The notes: a model not told the origin generated them from the letters alone. A stretch of 64,000 nt of DNA from Kitasatospora viridis (GCF_007829815.1 NZ_VIWT01000001.1:2131501-2195500), one strand, 5' to 3'. Positions 41,239 through 50,215 are shown, counted from the stretch's first letter. Numbers and translations: made by a program.

Positions 41239-41271
41239 CGGCGGCCCGCTCCGCGCGGGAGCGGGCCGCCG
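41239..41271 (-). terminator. Hairpin after the second binding-protein gene
   Basis: A perfect 14-bp stem (41239-41252 / 41258-41271) with a GCGCG loop begins 8 bp after the binding-protein stop and precedes the permease genes. Its position is the same as that of the hairpins after bldKB. Confidence 0.8.
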
Positions 41272-41279
41272 GCGCCGGG

Positions 41280-42908
41280 CTAGCTGGTGGTGATCTGCCA
41301 GTAGACCGGGATGCTGAACGGGTCGAGCGTCACGTTGTTGACGTGGTTGGACCAGGCGACCGTGCCGTTCTGGTACCAGAGCGGGATCGCCGGCACGTCG
41401 GTGACCAGCATCTTCTCCGCGGTCTGGAAGTCCGCGACGGACTTGGCCTGGTCGGGCTCGGCGTTCGCGGTGTTCACCTGGCTGTCGAAGGCCGGGTTGT
41501 TGTAGTGCGAGTCGTTGGACGAGCCGCCGACCGTGTAGACCGGCTGCATGAAGTCCTGGATCAGCGGGTAGTCCATCTGCCAGCCGGTGCGGAAGGCGCC
41601 GGTCATCTTCTGGCTGGTGACCTGGTTGCGGAAGTCCGCGAAGGTGCCGATCGGGTTCCCGACGCAGGCGTTGTTGTTGCCCAGTGCCTGGTTGATGCTG
41701 TTGCAGGTGGCGTCGACCCAGTCCTTGTGGCCGCCGTCGGCGTTGTAACTGATCGTCAGCTGGCCGCCGGGGATGCCGCCGCCCTGCTGGATCAGCTGCT
41801 TGGCCTTGGTCGGGTTGTAGGTGCACAGGTCACCGCAGAGCCCGGCCTTGTAGCCGCCGGAGTCGCCGAGCACCGGGGAGGTCCAGTCGGTGGCCGGGGT
41901 CCGGGTGTTGGTGAAGATGGTCTTCGTGATGGTGGGCCGGTCGATCGCCATCGAGATGCCCTGGCGCACCAGCTTGGCGTTCTCGGTGTTCCAGTTCGCC
42001 TGGTAGAGCGGGAACGAGATGGTCTGGATGATGCCGGCCGGGGTGTTCAGGAACCGCCCGCCGCTCGCCCCGCCGGCCAGCGTCTTCAGCGCGGTGGTGG
42101 AGAGCGTGTTGTCCACGTCCAGCGCGCCGGACTGCAGGTCCGAGTAGGCCGCGTTCGGGTCGGTGTAGACGGTCAGCGTGATGCCGCCGTTCTTCGGCTT
42201 GTTGGCACCGCTGTAGTCCGGGTTCGGCACCAGCTGCATCTGCTGGCTGCGGGTGTACGACTGGACCATGTAGGGCCCGTTGCCGATCGGCTTGTTGAGG
42301 TAGCCGGCGTGGTCGCTGAAGAAGGCAGCGGGCAGCGGGTAGTAGGCGTTGTAGCCCAGGGTCTGCGGCCAGGTGGAGAACTTCTGGGTGAGCGCCACCG
42401 TGAAGGTGTTGTCGTCCACCACCTTGAGGCCGGACATGGTCTGCGCGGTCGGCGAGCCGGTGGCCGGGGCGACGTCGTTGTAGCCCTGGACGTAGGCGAA
42501 GAAGCTGGCGTCGATCTGCTTGTTGGTGGAGAGCGCGCCGTAGTTCCAGGCGTCCACGTAGGACTTCGCGGTCACCGTCGTGCCGTCGCTGAACTTCCAG
42601 CCCGGCTTCAGCTTCACCGTCCAGTTCTGCTGGTCGGAGGAGGTGATCGAGTCGGCGTTGGCGTTGCTCGCGGCGCTCGTCTTGGGGTCGTACTGGACCA
42701 GGCCGGCGAAGATGTTGTTCATCACCGTGGCGCCGTTCACCTCGTTGGTGTTCGCCGGTTCCAACGGGTTCTGCGGGTCGCCCCACCAGGCTCGGACGAC
42801 TCCGCCGGACGACGAACCGCCGCTGCTCTTGCTGCTGCTGCAGCCGGTGGCCGCCAGGGCCACCGAGGTGACAGCGACGATGGCCCAGCGGATCTTGGCT
42901 GCGCGCAT
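41280..42908 (-). CDS. Second oligopeptide importer: peptide-binding lipoprotein
   Basis: The protein has 542 residues from the ATG at 42908, which has AGGAGGG 6 nt upstream. The signal peptide MRAAKIRWAIVAVTSVALAAT is followed by Gly-Cys with Cys23 as lipid site, then a Ser/Lys/Gly tether. It is solute-binding family 5: VVRAWWGDPQNPLEPANTNEVNGA, WTVKLKPGWKFSDGTTVTAKSYVDAWNYGA, and RTGWQMDYPLIQDFMQPVYTVGG near the end. It is the first gene of the operon and lies closest to typA. The specificity is unknown. The PQNPLEP start of the mature protein resembles peptide-binding proteins of actinobacteria rather than nickel binders. Confidence 0.95.
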   Translation of the reverse strand: MRAAKIRWAIVAVTSVALAATGCSSSKSSGGSSSGGVVRAWWGDPQNPLEPANTNEVNGATVMNNIFAGLVQYDPKTSAASNANADSITSSDQQNWTVKLKPGWKFSDGTTVTAKSYVDAWNYGALSTNKQIDASFFAYVQGYNDVAPATGSPTAQTMSGLKVVDDNTFTVALTQKFSTWPQTLGYNAYYPLPAAFFSDHAGYLNKPIGNGPYMVQSYTRSQQMQLVPNPDYSGANKPKNGGITLTVYTDPNAAYSDLQSGALDVDNTLSTTALKTLAGGASGGRFLNTPAGIIQTISFPLYQANWNTENAKLVRQGISMAIDRPTITKTIFTNTRTPATDWTSPVLGDSGGYKAGLCGDLCTYNPTKAKQLIQQGGGIPGGQLTISYNADGGHKDWVDATCNSINQALGNNNACVGNPIGTFADFRNQVTSQKMTGAFRTGWQMDYPLIQDFMQPVYTVGGSSNDSHYNNPAFDSQVNTANAEPDQAKSVADFQTAEKMLVTDVPAIPLWYQNGTVAWSNHVNNVTLDPFSIPVYWQITTS

Positions 42909-43028
42909 GGATGTCCCTCCTACCGGGGTGTGTGGTGCATCACACCCCATTCGAAGGGTCAGATCGCGGCGGCGCACCCGCAGCAGGGCCAGTCGGGCCC
43001 ACAGTACGACCGAACGGGTGCTGAAACG

Positions 43029-43066
43029 CCGTCAGCCGGCTCCCCCGAGGGGGAGCCGGCTGACGG
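43029..43066. terminator. Perfect 18-bp hairpin behind typA
   Basis: Arms 43029-43046 and 43049-43066 pair perfectly around a 2-nt centre, 19 bp after the typA stop. It separates typA from the downstream importer operon on the same strand. Confidence 0.92.
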
Positions 43067-43085
43067 TGCGTCGACTGGCGAGGCG

Positions 43086-44954
43086 TCAGGCCTTCTTGGC
43101 GCGCGAGGCGGTCCGGCCGCGCTCCTTCTGGTCCAGGACGACCTTGCGGATGCGCACGGTCTCCGGGGTCACCTCGATGCACTCGTCCTCGCGGCAGAAC
43201 TCCAGCGACTGCTCCAGCGAGAGCTTGCGCGGCGGCACCAGGTTCTCGGTGGTGTCGGAGGAGGCCGCACGCATGTTGGTGAGCTTCTTCTCCTTGGTGA
43301 TGTTGATGTCCATGTCGTCCTGGCGCGAGTTCTCGCCGACGATCATGCCCTCGTACACCTCGGTGGTGGGCTCGACGAACAGGGTGCCGCGCTCCTGGAT
43401 GCCCATCATGGCGAACGGGGTCACGACACCGGCGCGGTCGGCCACCAGCGAACCGTTGTTGCGCATCCGCAGCTCGCCGAACCACGGCTCGTGGCCCTCG
43501 AAGATGCTGTGCGCGATGCCGGTGCCGCGGGTGTCGGTCAGGAACTGGGTGCGGAACCCGATCAGACCGCGCGACGGCACGATGAACTCCATGCGGACCC
43601 AGCCGGAGCCGTGGTTCGTCATGGTCTCCATGCGGCCCTTGCGGACGGCCATCAGCTGGGTGATCGCGCCGAGGTACTCCTCGGGGCTGTCGATGGTCAT
43701 CCGCTCGACCGGCTCGTGCACCTTGCCGTTGACGACCTTGGTGACGACCTGCGGCTTGCCGACGGTCAGCTCGAAGAGCTCCCGGCGCATGGTCTCGACC
43801 AGGATGGCCAGCGCCAGCTCACCGCGGCCCTGCACCTCCCAGGCGTCGGGGCGCTCGGTCGGGATGACGCGCAGCGAGACGTTACCGATCAGCTCGCGGT
43901 CCAGGCGGTCCTTCACCATGCGGGCGGTGACCTTGTGGCCCTTGCCGCCCTTGCCGACCAGCGGCGAGGTGTTGGTGCCGATGACCATGGAGATGGCCGG
44001 CTCGTCCACCGTGATCAGCGGCAGCGCGACCGGGTTCTCCAGGTCGGCCAGGGTCTCGCCGATCATGATGTCGGGGATGCCGGCGACGGCGCAGATGTCG
44101 CCCGGGCCGGCCACCTCGGCCGGCTTGCGGGTGAGCGCCTCGGTCATCAGCAGCTCGGTGATCTTGACCTGCTGGATCGAGCCGTCCCGCTTCATCCACG
44201 CGACCTGCTGGCCCTTGCGCAGCTCGCCCTGCTCGACGCGGCAGAGCGCGATGCGGCCGAGGAAGTTGTCGGCGTCCAGGTTGGTGACGTGCGCCTGCAG
44301 CGGGGCGTCCTCGTCGTACTCCGGGGCCGGGACGTGCGCCAGGATGGTGGAGAAGAACGGCTCCAGCGAGTCGCTGTCGGCCGGGACGGTGCCGTTCTCC
44401 GGCTTGGTCAGCGAGGCGACGCCGTCACGGGCACAGGCGTAGACGATCGGGAACTCGATCTGGTCCTCGGTGGCGTCGAGGTCCAGGAAGAGGTCGTAGG
44501 TCTCGTTGATGACCTCGTCGATCCGGGAGTCCGGACGGTCGGTCTTGTTGATGCACAGGATGACCGGCAGCTTCGCGGTCAGCGCCTTGCGCAGCACGAA
44601 GCGGGTCTGCGGCAGCGGGCCCTCGGAGGCGTCGACCAGCAGGACGACCGCGTCCACCATCGAGAGGCCGCGCTCGACCTCGCCACCGAAGTCGGCGTGA
44701 CCCGGGGTGTCGATGATGTTGATGGTGATCGGCGCGCCACCCTCCTTGGGGTGGTACTTGACCGCGGTGTTCTTCGCGAGAATGGTGATGCCCTTCTCGC
44801 GCTCCAGGTCGTTCGAGTCCATCATGCGGTCGTCAAGGTGCTGGTGGGCCGCGAAGGCACCAGCCTGCTTGAGCATCGCGTCGACCAGGGTCGTCTTGCC
44901 GTGGTCGACGTGGGCGACGATGGCGACGTTGCGGATGTCATTGCGCGTGGGCAT
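43086..44954 (-). CDS. typA: Ribosome-associated translational GTPase TypA/BipA
   Basis: The protein has 622 residues from the ATG at 44954. The G1 motif is AHVDHGKTT, the switch I region has DDRMMDSNDLEREKGITI, G3 is DTPGHADFGGEVERGL and G4 is NKTDRPDSR. These are followed by beta barrel, EF-G-like III and V domains and the TypA-specific C-terminal domain (NITKEKKLTNMRAASSDTTENLVPP). TypA binds the 70S ribosome, acts in ribosome assembly and is needed under cold or other stress. The length is normal and all GTPase motifs are intact. The spacing of GGAGAG to the ATG is long. A strong terminator follows. Confidence 0.96.
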   Translation of the reverse strand: MPTRNDIRNVAIVAHVDHGKTTLVDAMLKQAGAFAAHQHLDDRMMDSNDLEREKGITILAKNTAVKYHPKEGGAPITINIIDTPGHADFGGEVERGLSMVDAVVLLVDASEGPLPQTRFVLRKALTAKLPVILCINKTDRPDSRIDEVINETYDLFLDLDATEDQIEFPIVYACARDGVASLTKPENGTVPADSDSLEPFFSTILAHVPAPEYDEDAPLQAHVTNLDADNFLGRIALCRVEQGELRKGQQVAWMKRDGSIQQVKITELLMTEALTRKPAEVAGPGDICAVAGIPDIMIGETLADLENPVALPLITVDEPAISMVIGTNTSPLVGKGGKGHKVTARMVKDRLDRELIGNVSLRVIPTERPDAWEVQGRGELALAILVETMRRELFELTVGKPQVVTKVVNGKVHEPVERMTIDSPEEYLGAITQLMAVRKGRMETMTNHGSGWVRMEFIVPSRGLIGFRTQFLTDTRGTGIAHSIFEGHEPWFGELRMRNNGSLVADRAGVVTPFAMMGIQERGTLFVEPTTEVYEGMIVGENSRQDDMDINITKEKKLTNMRAASSDTTENLVPPRKLSLEQSLEFCREDECIEVTPETVRIRKVVLDQKERGRTASRAKKA

Positions 44955-45102
44955 GCGGAGCGAACTCTCCCGGAGTCGTGGGTTGTGGCGCCCCGGTGCA
45001 TTCCCTGACCGGTCCACCTGCCGGGCGGCACATGCCACGGCTTGTCCTATGGTACGTGGCCGCCGGGTGGCGCTGCTCAGCGGAGCGCGCCGGACGGGGT
45101 GG

Positions 45103-46671
45103 TCAGCGCAGGAAGCCGAGGTCCTGGTAGCGCGGCCAGCCGAAGCCGTAGGCGCCCGCGCCGGCCACCGGGGCGCGCACGGCGACCAGTTCGGGGCGCT
45201 GGTAGAGCGGCACCGAGTGGCCCTCCTGCCAGATCCGCTGGTCGGCCTGGAGCAGCAGCGCGGTCCGGCGGGCCTGGTCCGGCTCGGCGGCGGCCCGGTC
45301 GAAGAGCTGGTCGATCTCGTCGGTTCCGGTGCCCCCGTAGTTGAGGCCGGGCACCGGGCGGCCGTCCGGGCCGGGCCGCGGCTTGGCGTAGAGCGGGCGC
45401 TCGTCCACCGCCGGGAAGGCGGTGGCGGGCCAGGAGAAGAGCGCCAGGTCCCAGTCGCCGACCGCCAGGTGGTCGGGCACGAAGCCGGCCGCGGGCACCG
45501 CGTGCGCCGTCACGGCGACGCCCCGCGGGGCCAGCTGGGCGACCAGGGCGTCGACGGTGCGGCGGGCGGCGGCCGAGCCGTCCGGGTAGATCAGCGAGAG
45601 GTCCAGGCGCAGCTGCTTGGCGGTGTCGGCCAGCGCGGCGCTGTCGTCCTGGTAGCCCGCCTGATCGGCCATCAGCAGGTGGTTGCCGAGCGGTGCGGCG
45701 GGCAGGCCGAGCGGGGTGAGCGCGGCGTCGGCCAGCTTGGCCCGGTCCACCAGCGCGGCCACCGCCCGGCGCACCCCGGCGTCCGCCAGCGGGCCGCGGG
45801 CGCCGTTCAGGGTCAGCTGGGTGAAGGCCGGGGCGGCGGCCCGGTGCAGGGTGACGCCGGTCAGCGACTCGGCCCGGTGGACCAGCCGGACGGCGCTGTC
45901 CACGGCGTCCGCCGAGGCCGCCACCGGGGGGTGGTCCACGGTGCCCTCCAGGGCGGCGACGTCGACCTGGTTCTGCTGGAGGGCGGCCAGCCGGTCCGTC
46001 GTGGCCAGGAAGTCGAGCTCGTCGACCTTGGGGGCGTCGCCCCACCAGTGCGGGGAGCGCACCAGGACCGCCCGGCCGCCCTTGGCGTCCAGCGTGCGCA
46101 GGGCGAACGGACCGGCCGAGAGCGGCAGGCCCCCGGCCGGGTAGAGCGGGCTGAACAGGCCCTGCCAATCCTGGTACGGCTGCCGGAAGACCACCTTCAC
46201 CTGGTGCGGTCCGGCGCCCGGGCCGACCGACTCGATCGCCCCGTAGCCCGGGTTGGCGGCGCGCAGCGCCGTCCACTGGGCCGTGAAGTCGGCCGCGGTC
46301 AGTGGAGTGCCGTCGCTCCACACCGCCTTGGGGTTGAGCCGGTAGACCACCGTGCTGCCGTGCTGCTCCGCGCCCGCCAGGTAGTCCGGGTCGGCCACCG
46401 GGCGCCCCCGCTCGTCCAGCCGGTAGAGGCTGGGCAGCAGGGCGTGCGCGATCAGCGCGGTGTCCGGCGGCGCGTCGGCCGCGTAGACGTCCAGGGCGGC
46501 CGGCACCTCGTCGACCGCCCAGCGCAGCGTGCCGCCCTCGCGCACCGCGGCCCGGTCGGCCGGCGTGAGGTCGGCGGCGACGACGGGCTTCGGGGCGGCG
46601 GGAGCGGACCCGCCCGAGCAGCCGGCCAGTGCGGGGAGCAGCAGCACGGCCGCCGCGAGCAGTCGCTTCAT
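45103..46671 (-). CDS. Orphan peptide-binding lipoprotein (SBP family 5)
   Basis: The protein has 522 residues from the ATG at 46671. A GTG at 46680 in frame has GGAG only 4 nt away and would add three residues. The signal peptide MKRLLAAAVLLLPA leads to a perfect lipobox LAGC with Cys18. The family core includes RLNPKAVWSDGTPLTAADFTAQWTAL and LNGARGPLADAGVRRAVAALVDRAKLA. No permease or ATPase gene accompanies it. It lies between typA and the divergent sdh operon, so it must share the membrane parts of another importer (both complete ones lie within 15 kb) or act as a sensor. This is inferred from context. Confidence 0.9.
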   Translation of the reverse strand: MKRLLAAAVLLLPALAGCSGGSAPAAPKPVVAADLTPADRAAVREGGTLRWAVDEVPAALDVYAADAPPDTALIAHALLPSLYRLDERGRPVADPDYLAGAEQHGSTVVYRLNPKAVWSDGTPLTAADFTAQWTALRAANPGYGAIESVGPGAGPHQVKVVFRQPYQDWQGLFSPLYPAGGLPLSAGPFALRTLDAKGGRAVLVRSPHWWGDAPKVDELDFLATTDRLAALQQNQVDVAALEGTVDHPPVAASADAVDSAVRLVHRAESLTGVTLHRAAAPAFTQLTLNGARGPLADAGVRRAVAALVDRAKLADAALTPLGLPAAPLGNHLLMADQAGYQDDSAALADTAKQLRLDLSLIYPDGSAAARRTVDALVAQLAPRGVAVTAHAVPAAGFVPDHLAVGDWDLALFSWPATAFPAVDERPLYAKPRPGPDGRPVPGLNYGGTGTDEIDQLFDRAAAEPDQARRTALLLQADQRIWQEGHSVPLYQRPELVAVRAPVAGAGAYGFGWPRYQDLGFLR

Positions 46672-46770
46672 GACGTCCACTCAACTCCAGCGGGCCGGAG
46701 AAGAGCTGACGGCACGACAAGCTGACACCCCGTTGGCGGAACCCGCACGGCACGACCCCTTCCCAGGGAA

Positions 46771-46786
46771 TGTGATCAAGGTCACA
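46771..46786. promoter_or_regulatory. CRP/Rex-like palindrome before the sdh operon
   Basis: TGTGATCAAGGTCACA has perfect TGTGA-n6-TCACA symmetry and also fits the GTG-n6-GNCAC motif described for Streptomyces Crp. The half-sites are shared with Rex operators. It ends 8 nt before the first start codon and covers the likely RBS, which suggests repression. Confidence 0.65.
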
Positions 46787-46794
46787 CTCGCAGA

Positions 46795-47580
46795 ATGGCC
46801 ACAACGACCAAGCGCGCATCGATCCCGGAACGGACGCTGCGCACCGACCGCTGGTGGGTCCCCCAGCTCGCCACCGCGATCGGCCTGCTGCTCTTCGTCG
46901 GCTACTCGACCTGGCGGGCCTTCGACGCGGCCGACTACTACGCGGCCCCGTACGTCTCGCCGTTCTACTCGCCCTGCCTGGCCGCGCGCTGCGTGCCGAT
47001 GAAGGGCGGGGCGGACTGGGCCCTGATCGGCGGCTGGTGGAAGCTCTCCCCCGCCCTGCTGGTGCTGATCTTCCCGCTCGGCTTCCGGCTGACCTGCTAC
47101 TACTACCGGAAGGCCTACTACCGCGCTTTCTGGTCCTCCCCGCCGGCCTGCGCGGTGGCCGAGCCGCACGCCCGCTACAGCGGCGAGACCCGGTTCCCGC
47201 TGGTGCTGCAGAACCTGCACCGGTACTTCTTCTACCTGGCGGTGCCGGTCGCCGGGATCCTCACCTACGACGCGGTGCTGGGCTTGCGGAACCCGGCCGG
47301 GCAGTGGGGCCACGCGGGCCTGGGCACCCTGGTGCTGCTCGCCAACGTGGCGCTGATCTGGGCCTACACGCTCTCCTGCCACTCCTGCCGGCACATCGTC
47401 GGCGGCCGGCTCAAGCACTTCTCCAAGCACCCGGTGCGCTACCGCGCCTGGCAGTTCGTCGGCCGGTTGAACCGGCACCACATGCTGCTGGCCTGGTGCT
47501 CGTTGGCCTCGGTCGGCCTGGCCGACCTCTACGTCTACCTGGTCGCGTCGGGCGCCTTCGCCGACCCGCGGTTCTTCTAG
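46795..47580 (+). CDS. Succinate dehydrogenase/fumarate reductase membrane subunit
   Basis: The protein has 261 residues with five transmembrane helices (starting at QLATAIGLLLFVGYSTWRAF, PALLVLIFPLGFRLTCYYYRKAYYRAFW, LHRYFFYLAVPVAGILTYDAVL, TLVLLANVALIWAYTLSCHSC and MLLAWCSLASVGLADLYVYL). Conserved His residues (in QNLHRYFF, SCHSCRHI and LNRHHMLL) can serve as haem ligands, as in Sdh cytochrome subunits. It anchors SdhA/SdhB and passes electrons to or from quinone. It lies 9 bp before the flavoprotein gene. The gene order matches the Sdh1 operon of mycobacteria (Rv0249c-Rv0247c). The CRP/Rex-like site precedes it directly. Confidence 0.85.
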   Translation: MATTTKRASIPERTLRTDRWWVPQLATAIGLLLFVGYSTWRAFDAADYYAAPYVSPFYSPCLAARCVPMKGGADWALIGGWWKLSPALLVLIFPLGFRLTCYYYRKAYYRAFWSSPPACAVAEPHARYSGETRFPLVLQNLHRYFFYLAVPVAGILTYDAVLGLRNPAGQWGHAGLGTLVLLANVALIWAYTLSCHSCRHIVGGRLKHFSKHPVRYRAWQFVGRLNRHHMLLAWCSLASVGLADLYVYLVASGAFADPRFF

Positions 47581-47589
47581 GGGGCACGC

Positions 47590-49470
47590 ATGGACGAGTA
47601 CGACGTCGTGGTGGTGGGCGCCGGCGGGGCCGGACTGCGGGCCGCGATCGAGGCGCGGGAGCGCGGCGCCCGGGTCGCGGTGATCTGCAAGTCACTCTTC
47701 GGCAAGGCGCACACCGTGATGGCCGAGGGCGGCATCGCCGCCTCGATGGGCAACGCCAACGGTTCGGACGACTGGCAGGTGCACTTCCGCGACACCATGC
47801 GCGGCGGCAAGTTCCTCAACCACCCGCGGATGGCCGAGCTGCACGCCAAGGAGGCCCCCGACCGGGTCTGGGAGCTGGAGACCTGGGGCGCGCTCTTCGA
47901 CCGCACCGCCGACGGGCGGATCTCCCAGCGCAACTTCGGCGGCCACGAGTACCCGCGGCTGGCCCACGTCGGCGACCGCACCGGACTGGAACTCATCCGC
48001 ACCCTGCAGCAGAAGGTCGTGGCGCTGCAGCAGGCCGACCACCGGGCGACTGGCCGGAAGGATCCAGCAGGGTACGAATCGGGATTGCGAATATTCCAGG
48101 AATACACGGTGACCCGGATATTGAAGGAGGGTGACCGGGTTTCCGGGGTGTTCGGCTACGTCCGGGAGAGCGGCGAGTTCTTCGCCATCGCCGCGCCCGC
48201 CGTGGTGCTGGCCACCGGCGGCATCGGCAAGAGCTTCAAGGTGACCTCCAACTCCTGGGAGTACACCGGCGACGGGCACGCGCTGGCGCTGCTCGCCGGG
48301 GCCCGGCTGCTCAACATGGAGTTCGTCCAGTTCCACCCGACCGGCATGGTCTGGCCGCCCTCGGTGAAGGGCATCCTGGTCACCGAGTCGGTGCGCGGCG
48401 ACGGCGGGGTGCTGCGCAACAGCGACGGCCGGCGCTTCATGTTCGACTACGTGCCGGACGTCTTCCGCCCGCAGTACGCCGAGACCGAGGAGGAGGCCGA
48501 CGGCTGGTACGCCGACCCGGCCGCCAACCGCCGCCCGCCCGAGCTGCTGCCCAGGGACGAGGTGGCCCGGGCGATCAACTCCGAGGTCAAGGCCGGCCGC
48601 GGCACCCCGCACGGCGGGGTCTACCTGGACGTGTCCTCCCGGCTGCCGGCCGAGGAGATCATCCGCCGGCTGCCCTCGATGCACCACCAGTTCCGCGAGC
48701 TCGCCGACGTGGACATCACCAAGGAGCCGATGGAGGTCGGGCCGACCTGCCACTACGTGATGGGCGGGGTCGAGGTCGACCCGGACACCGCCGCAAGCCC
48801 GGCCGTGCCCGGGCTCTTCGCGGCCGGCGAGGTGGCCGGCGGGATGCACGGCGCCAACCGGCTGGGCGGCAACTCGCTCTCCGACCTGCTGGTCTTCGGC
48901 CGCCGGGCCGGACTGCACGCGGCCGCCTACGCGACCGGGCTCACCGAGCGTCCGGCCGTCGCCGAGGAGCAGCTGGCCGCCGCCCGGGCCGAGGCGCTGG
49001 CGCCGTTCGGCGACGGCGGTGAGCACCCGTACGCGCTGCACCAGGAACTCCAGCAGACCATGAACGACCTGGTCGGCATCATCCGCCGGGCCGGCGAGGT
49101 GAAGCAGGCGCTGGAGCGGCTCGCCGAGCTGCGGGACCGGGCCGCCCGGGTGGGCGTGGAGGGCCACCGGCAGTTCAACCCCGGCTGGCACCTGGCCCTG
49201 GACCTGCGCAACATGCTGCTGGTCTCGGAGTGCGTGGCCCGGGCCGCGCTGCTGCGGCGGGAGAGCCGGGGCGGGCACACCAGGGAGGACTGGCCCGCGA
49301 TGGACCGCGACTGGCGGCGCTCCAACCTGGTCTGCGGGCTCTCGGGGGAGTCGGTGGAGGTGGTCCGGCAGCCGCTGCCCGCCCTGCGGCCGGACCTGCT
49401 GGCGCTCTTCGACCGGACCGAACTGGCGAAGTACTTCACCCCCGAGGAGCTGACCGATGAGCACGCGTGA
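47590..49470 (+). CDS. sdhA: Succinate dehydrogenase/fumarate reductase flavoprotein subunit
   Basis: The protein has 626 residues. The N-terminal FAD-binding Rossmann motif is VVVGAGGAGLRAAIEARERG. The FAD-linking His in GKAHTVMAEGGIAASMGN is His41. Substrate-site motifs include VQFHPTGM and CHYVMGGVEVD with AGEVAGGMHGANRLGGNSLSDLLVFGRRAG. The C-terminal capping domain follows. It oxidises succinate to fumarate (or the reverse) and hands electrons to the iron-sulfur subunit. It belongs to the SdhA group of mycobacterial Sdh1. The stop overlaps the sdhB start by 14 bp. Confidence 0.95.
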   Translation: MDEYDVVVVGAGGAGLRAAIEARERGARVAVICKSLFGKAHTVMAEGGIAASMGNANGSDDWQVHFRDTMRGGKFLNHPRMAELHAKEAPDRVWELETWGALFDRTADGRISQRNFGGHEYPRLAHVGDRTGLELIRTLQQKVVALQQADHRATGRKDPAGYESGLRIFQEYTVTRILKEGDRVSGVFGYVRESGEFFAIAAPAVVLATGGIGKSFKVTSNSWEYTGDGHALALLAGARLLNMEFVQFHPTGMVWPPSVKGILVTESVRGDGGVLRNSDGRRFMFDYVPDVFRPQYAETEEEADGWYADPAANRRPPELLPRDEVARAINSEVKAGRGTPHGGVYLDVSSRLPAEEIIRRLPSMHHQFRELADVDITKEPMEVGPTCHYVMGGVEVDPDTAASPAVPGLFAAGEVAGGMHGANRLGGNSLSDLLVFGRRAGLHAAAYATGLTERPAVAEEQLAAARAEALAPFGDGGEHPYALHQELQQTMNDLVGIIRRAGEVKQALERLAELRDRAARVGVEGHRQFNPGWHLALDLRNMLLVSECVARAALLRRESRGGHTREDWPAMDRDWRRSNLVCGLSGESVEVVRQPLPALRPDLLALFDRTELAKYFTPEELTDEHA

Positions 49471-50215
49471 GTTCCGGATCTGGCGCGGTGCGGCGGGCGA
49501 GGGCGACTTCGCCTCGTACCGGGTGGAGGTGAACGAGGGCGAGGTGGTGCTGGACCTGGTGCACCGGCTGCAGGCCACCCAGGCCCCCGACCTGGCGGTG
49601 CGGTGGAACTGCAAGGCCGGCAAGTGCGGCTCGTGCAGCGCCGAGGTGAACGGGCGGCCCCGGCTGCTCTGCATGACCCGGATGTCCGCGCTGCCGCCGG
49701 ACGGCCCGGTGGTGCTGACCCCGCTGCGCGCCTTCCCCTCGGTGCGCGACCTGGTGACCGACGTCGGCTTCAACTACGCCAAGGCCCGCGAGGTGCCCTC
49801 CTTCGTGCCGCCGCCCGGGCTGGCCCCGGGCGAGTACCGGATGGCGCAGCAGGACGTCGAGCGCTCGCAGGAGTTCCGCAAGTGCATCGAGTGCTTCCTC
49901 TGCCAGGACACCTGCCACGTGGTGCGCGACCACGAGGAGAACAAGCCGGCCTTCGCCGGCCCGCGGTTCCTGATGCGGCTGGCCGAGCTGGACATGCACC
50001 CGCTGGACGCCGCGCCGGACCGCAAGCGGGCCGCCCAGGAGGAGCACGGCCTGGGCTACTGCAACATCACCAAGTGCTGCACCGAGGTCTGCCCCGAGCA
50101 CATCCGGATCACCGACAACGCGCTGATCCCGCTCAAGGAGCGGGTCGCCGACCGCAAGTACGACCCGCTGGTCTGGCTCGGGTCGAAGATCGGCCGGCGG
50201 CCCCGCTCCGACTGA
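49457..50215 (+). CDS. sdhB: Succinate dehydrogenase/fumarate reductase iron-sulfur subunit
   Basis: The protein has 252 residues. The plant-type ferredoxin [2Fe-2S] motif is CKAGKCGSCSAEVNGRPRLLC. The bacterial ferredoxin part has CIECFLCQDTC and a CCTEVCP segment for the [4Fe-4S] and [3Fe-4S] clusters. It relays electrons between the flavin and the quinone/haem subunit. It is the last gene of the operon, ending 3 bp before the stop of the convergent phosphatase gene. That leaves no room for a separate terminator, so the transcripts of the two genes overlap. Confidence 0.95.
   Translation: MSTREFRIWRGAAGEGDFASYRVEVNEGEVVLDLVHRLQATQAPDLAVRWNCKAGKCGSCSAEVNGRPRLLCMTRMSALPPDGPVVLTPLRAFPSVRDLVTDVGFNYAKAREVPSFVPPPGLAPGEYRMAQQDVERSQEFRKCIECFLCQDTCHVVRDHEENKPAFAGPRFLMRLAELDMHPLDAAPDRKRAAQEEHGLGYCNITKCCTEVCPEHIRITDNALIPLKERVADRKYDPLVWLGSKIGRRPRSD

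Noticed and set aside
37065..42908. The second importer as a recent duplication of the bldK-like operon
   Set aside because: Gene order and sequence differ (binding protein first, different loops and leaders), so it is an old paralogue at most.
39927..45008. A 1693-codon open frame on the plus strand across the second importer and typA
   Set aside because: It is antisense to well-supported genes and is explained by third-position GC bias suppressing stops.
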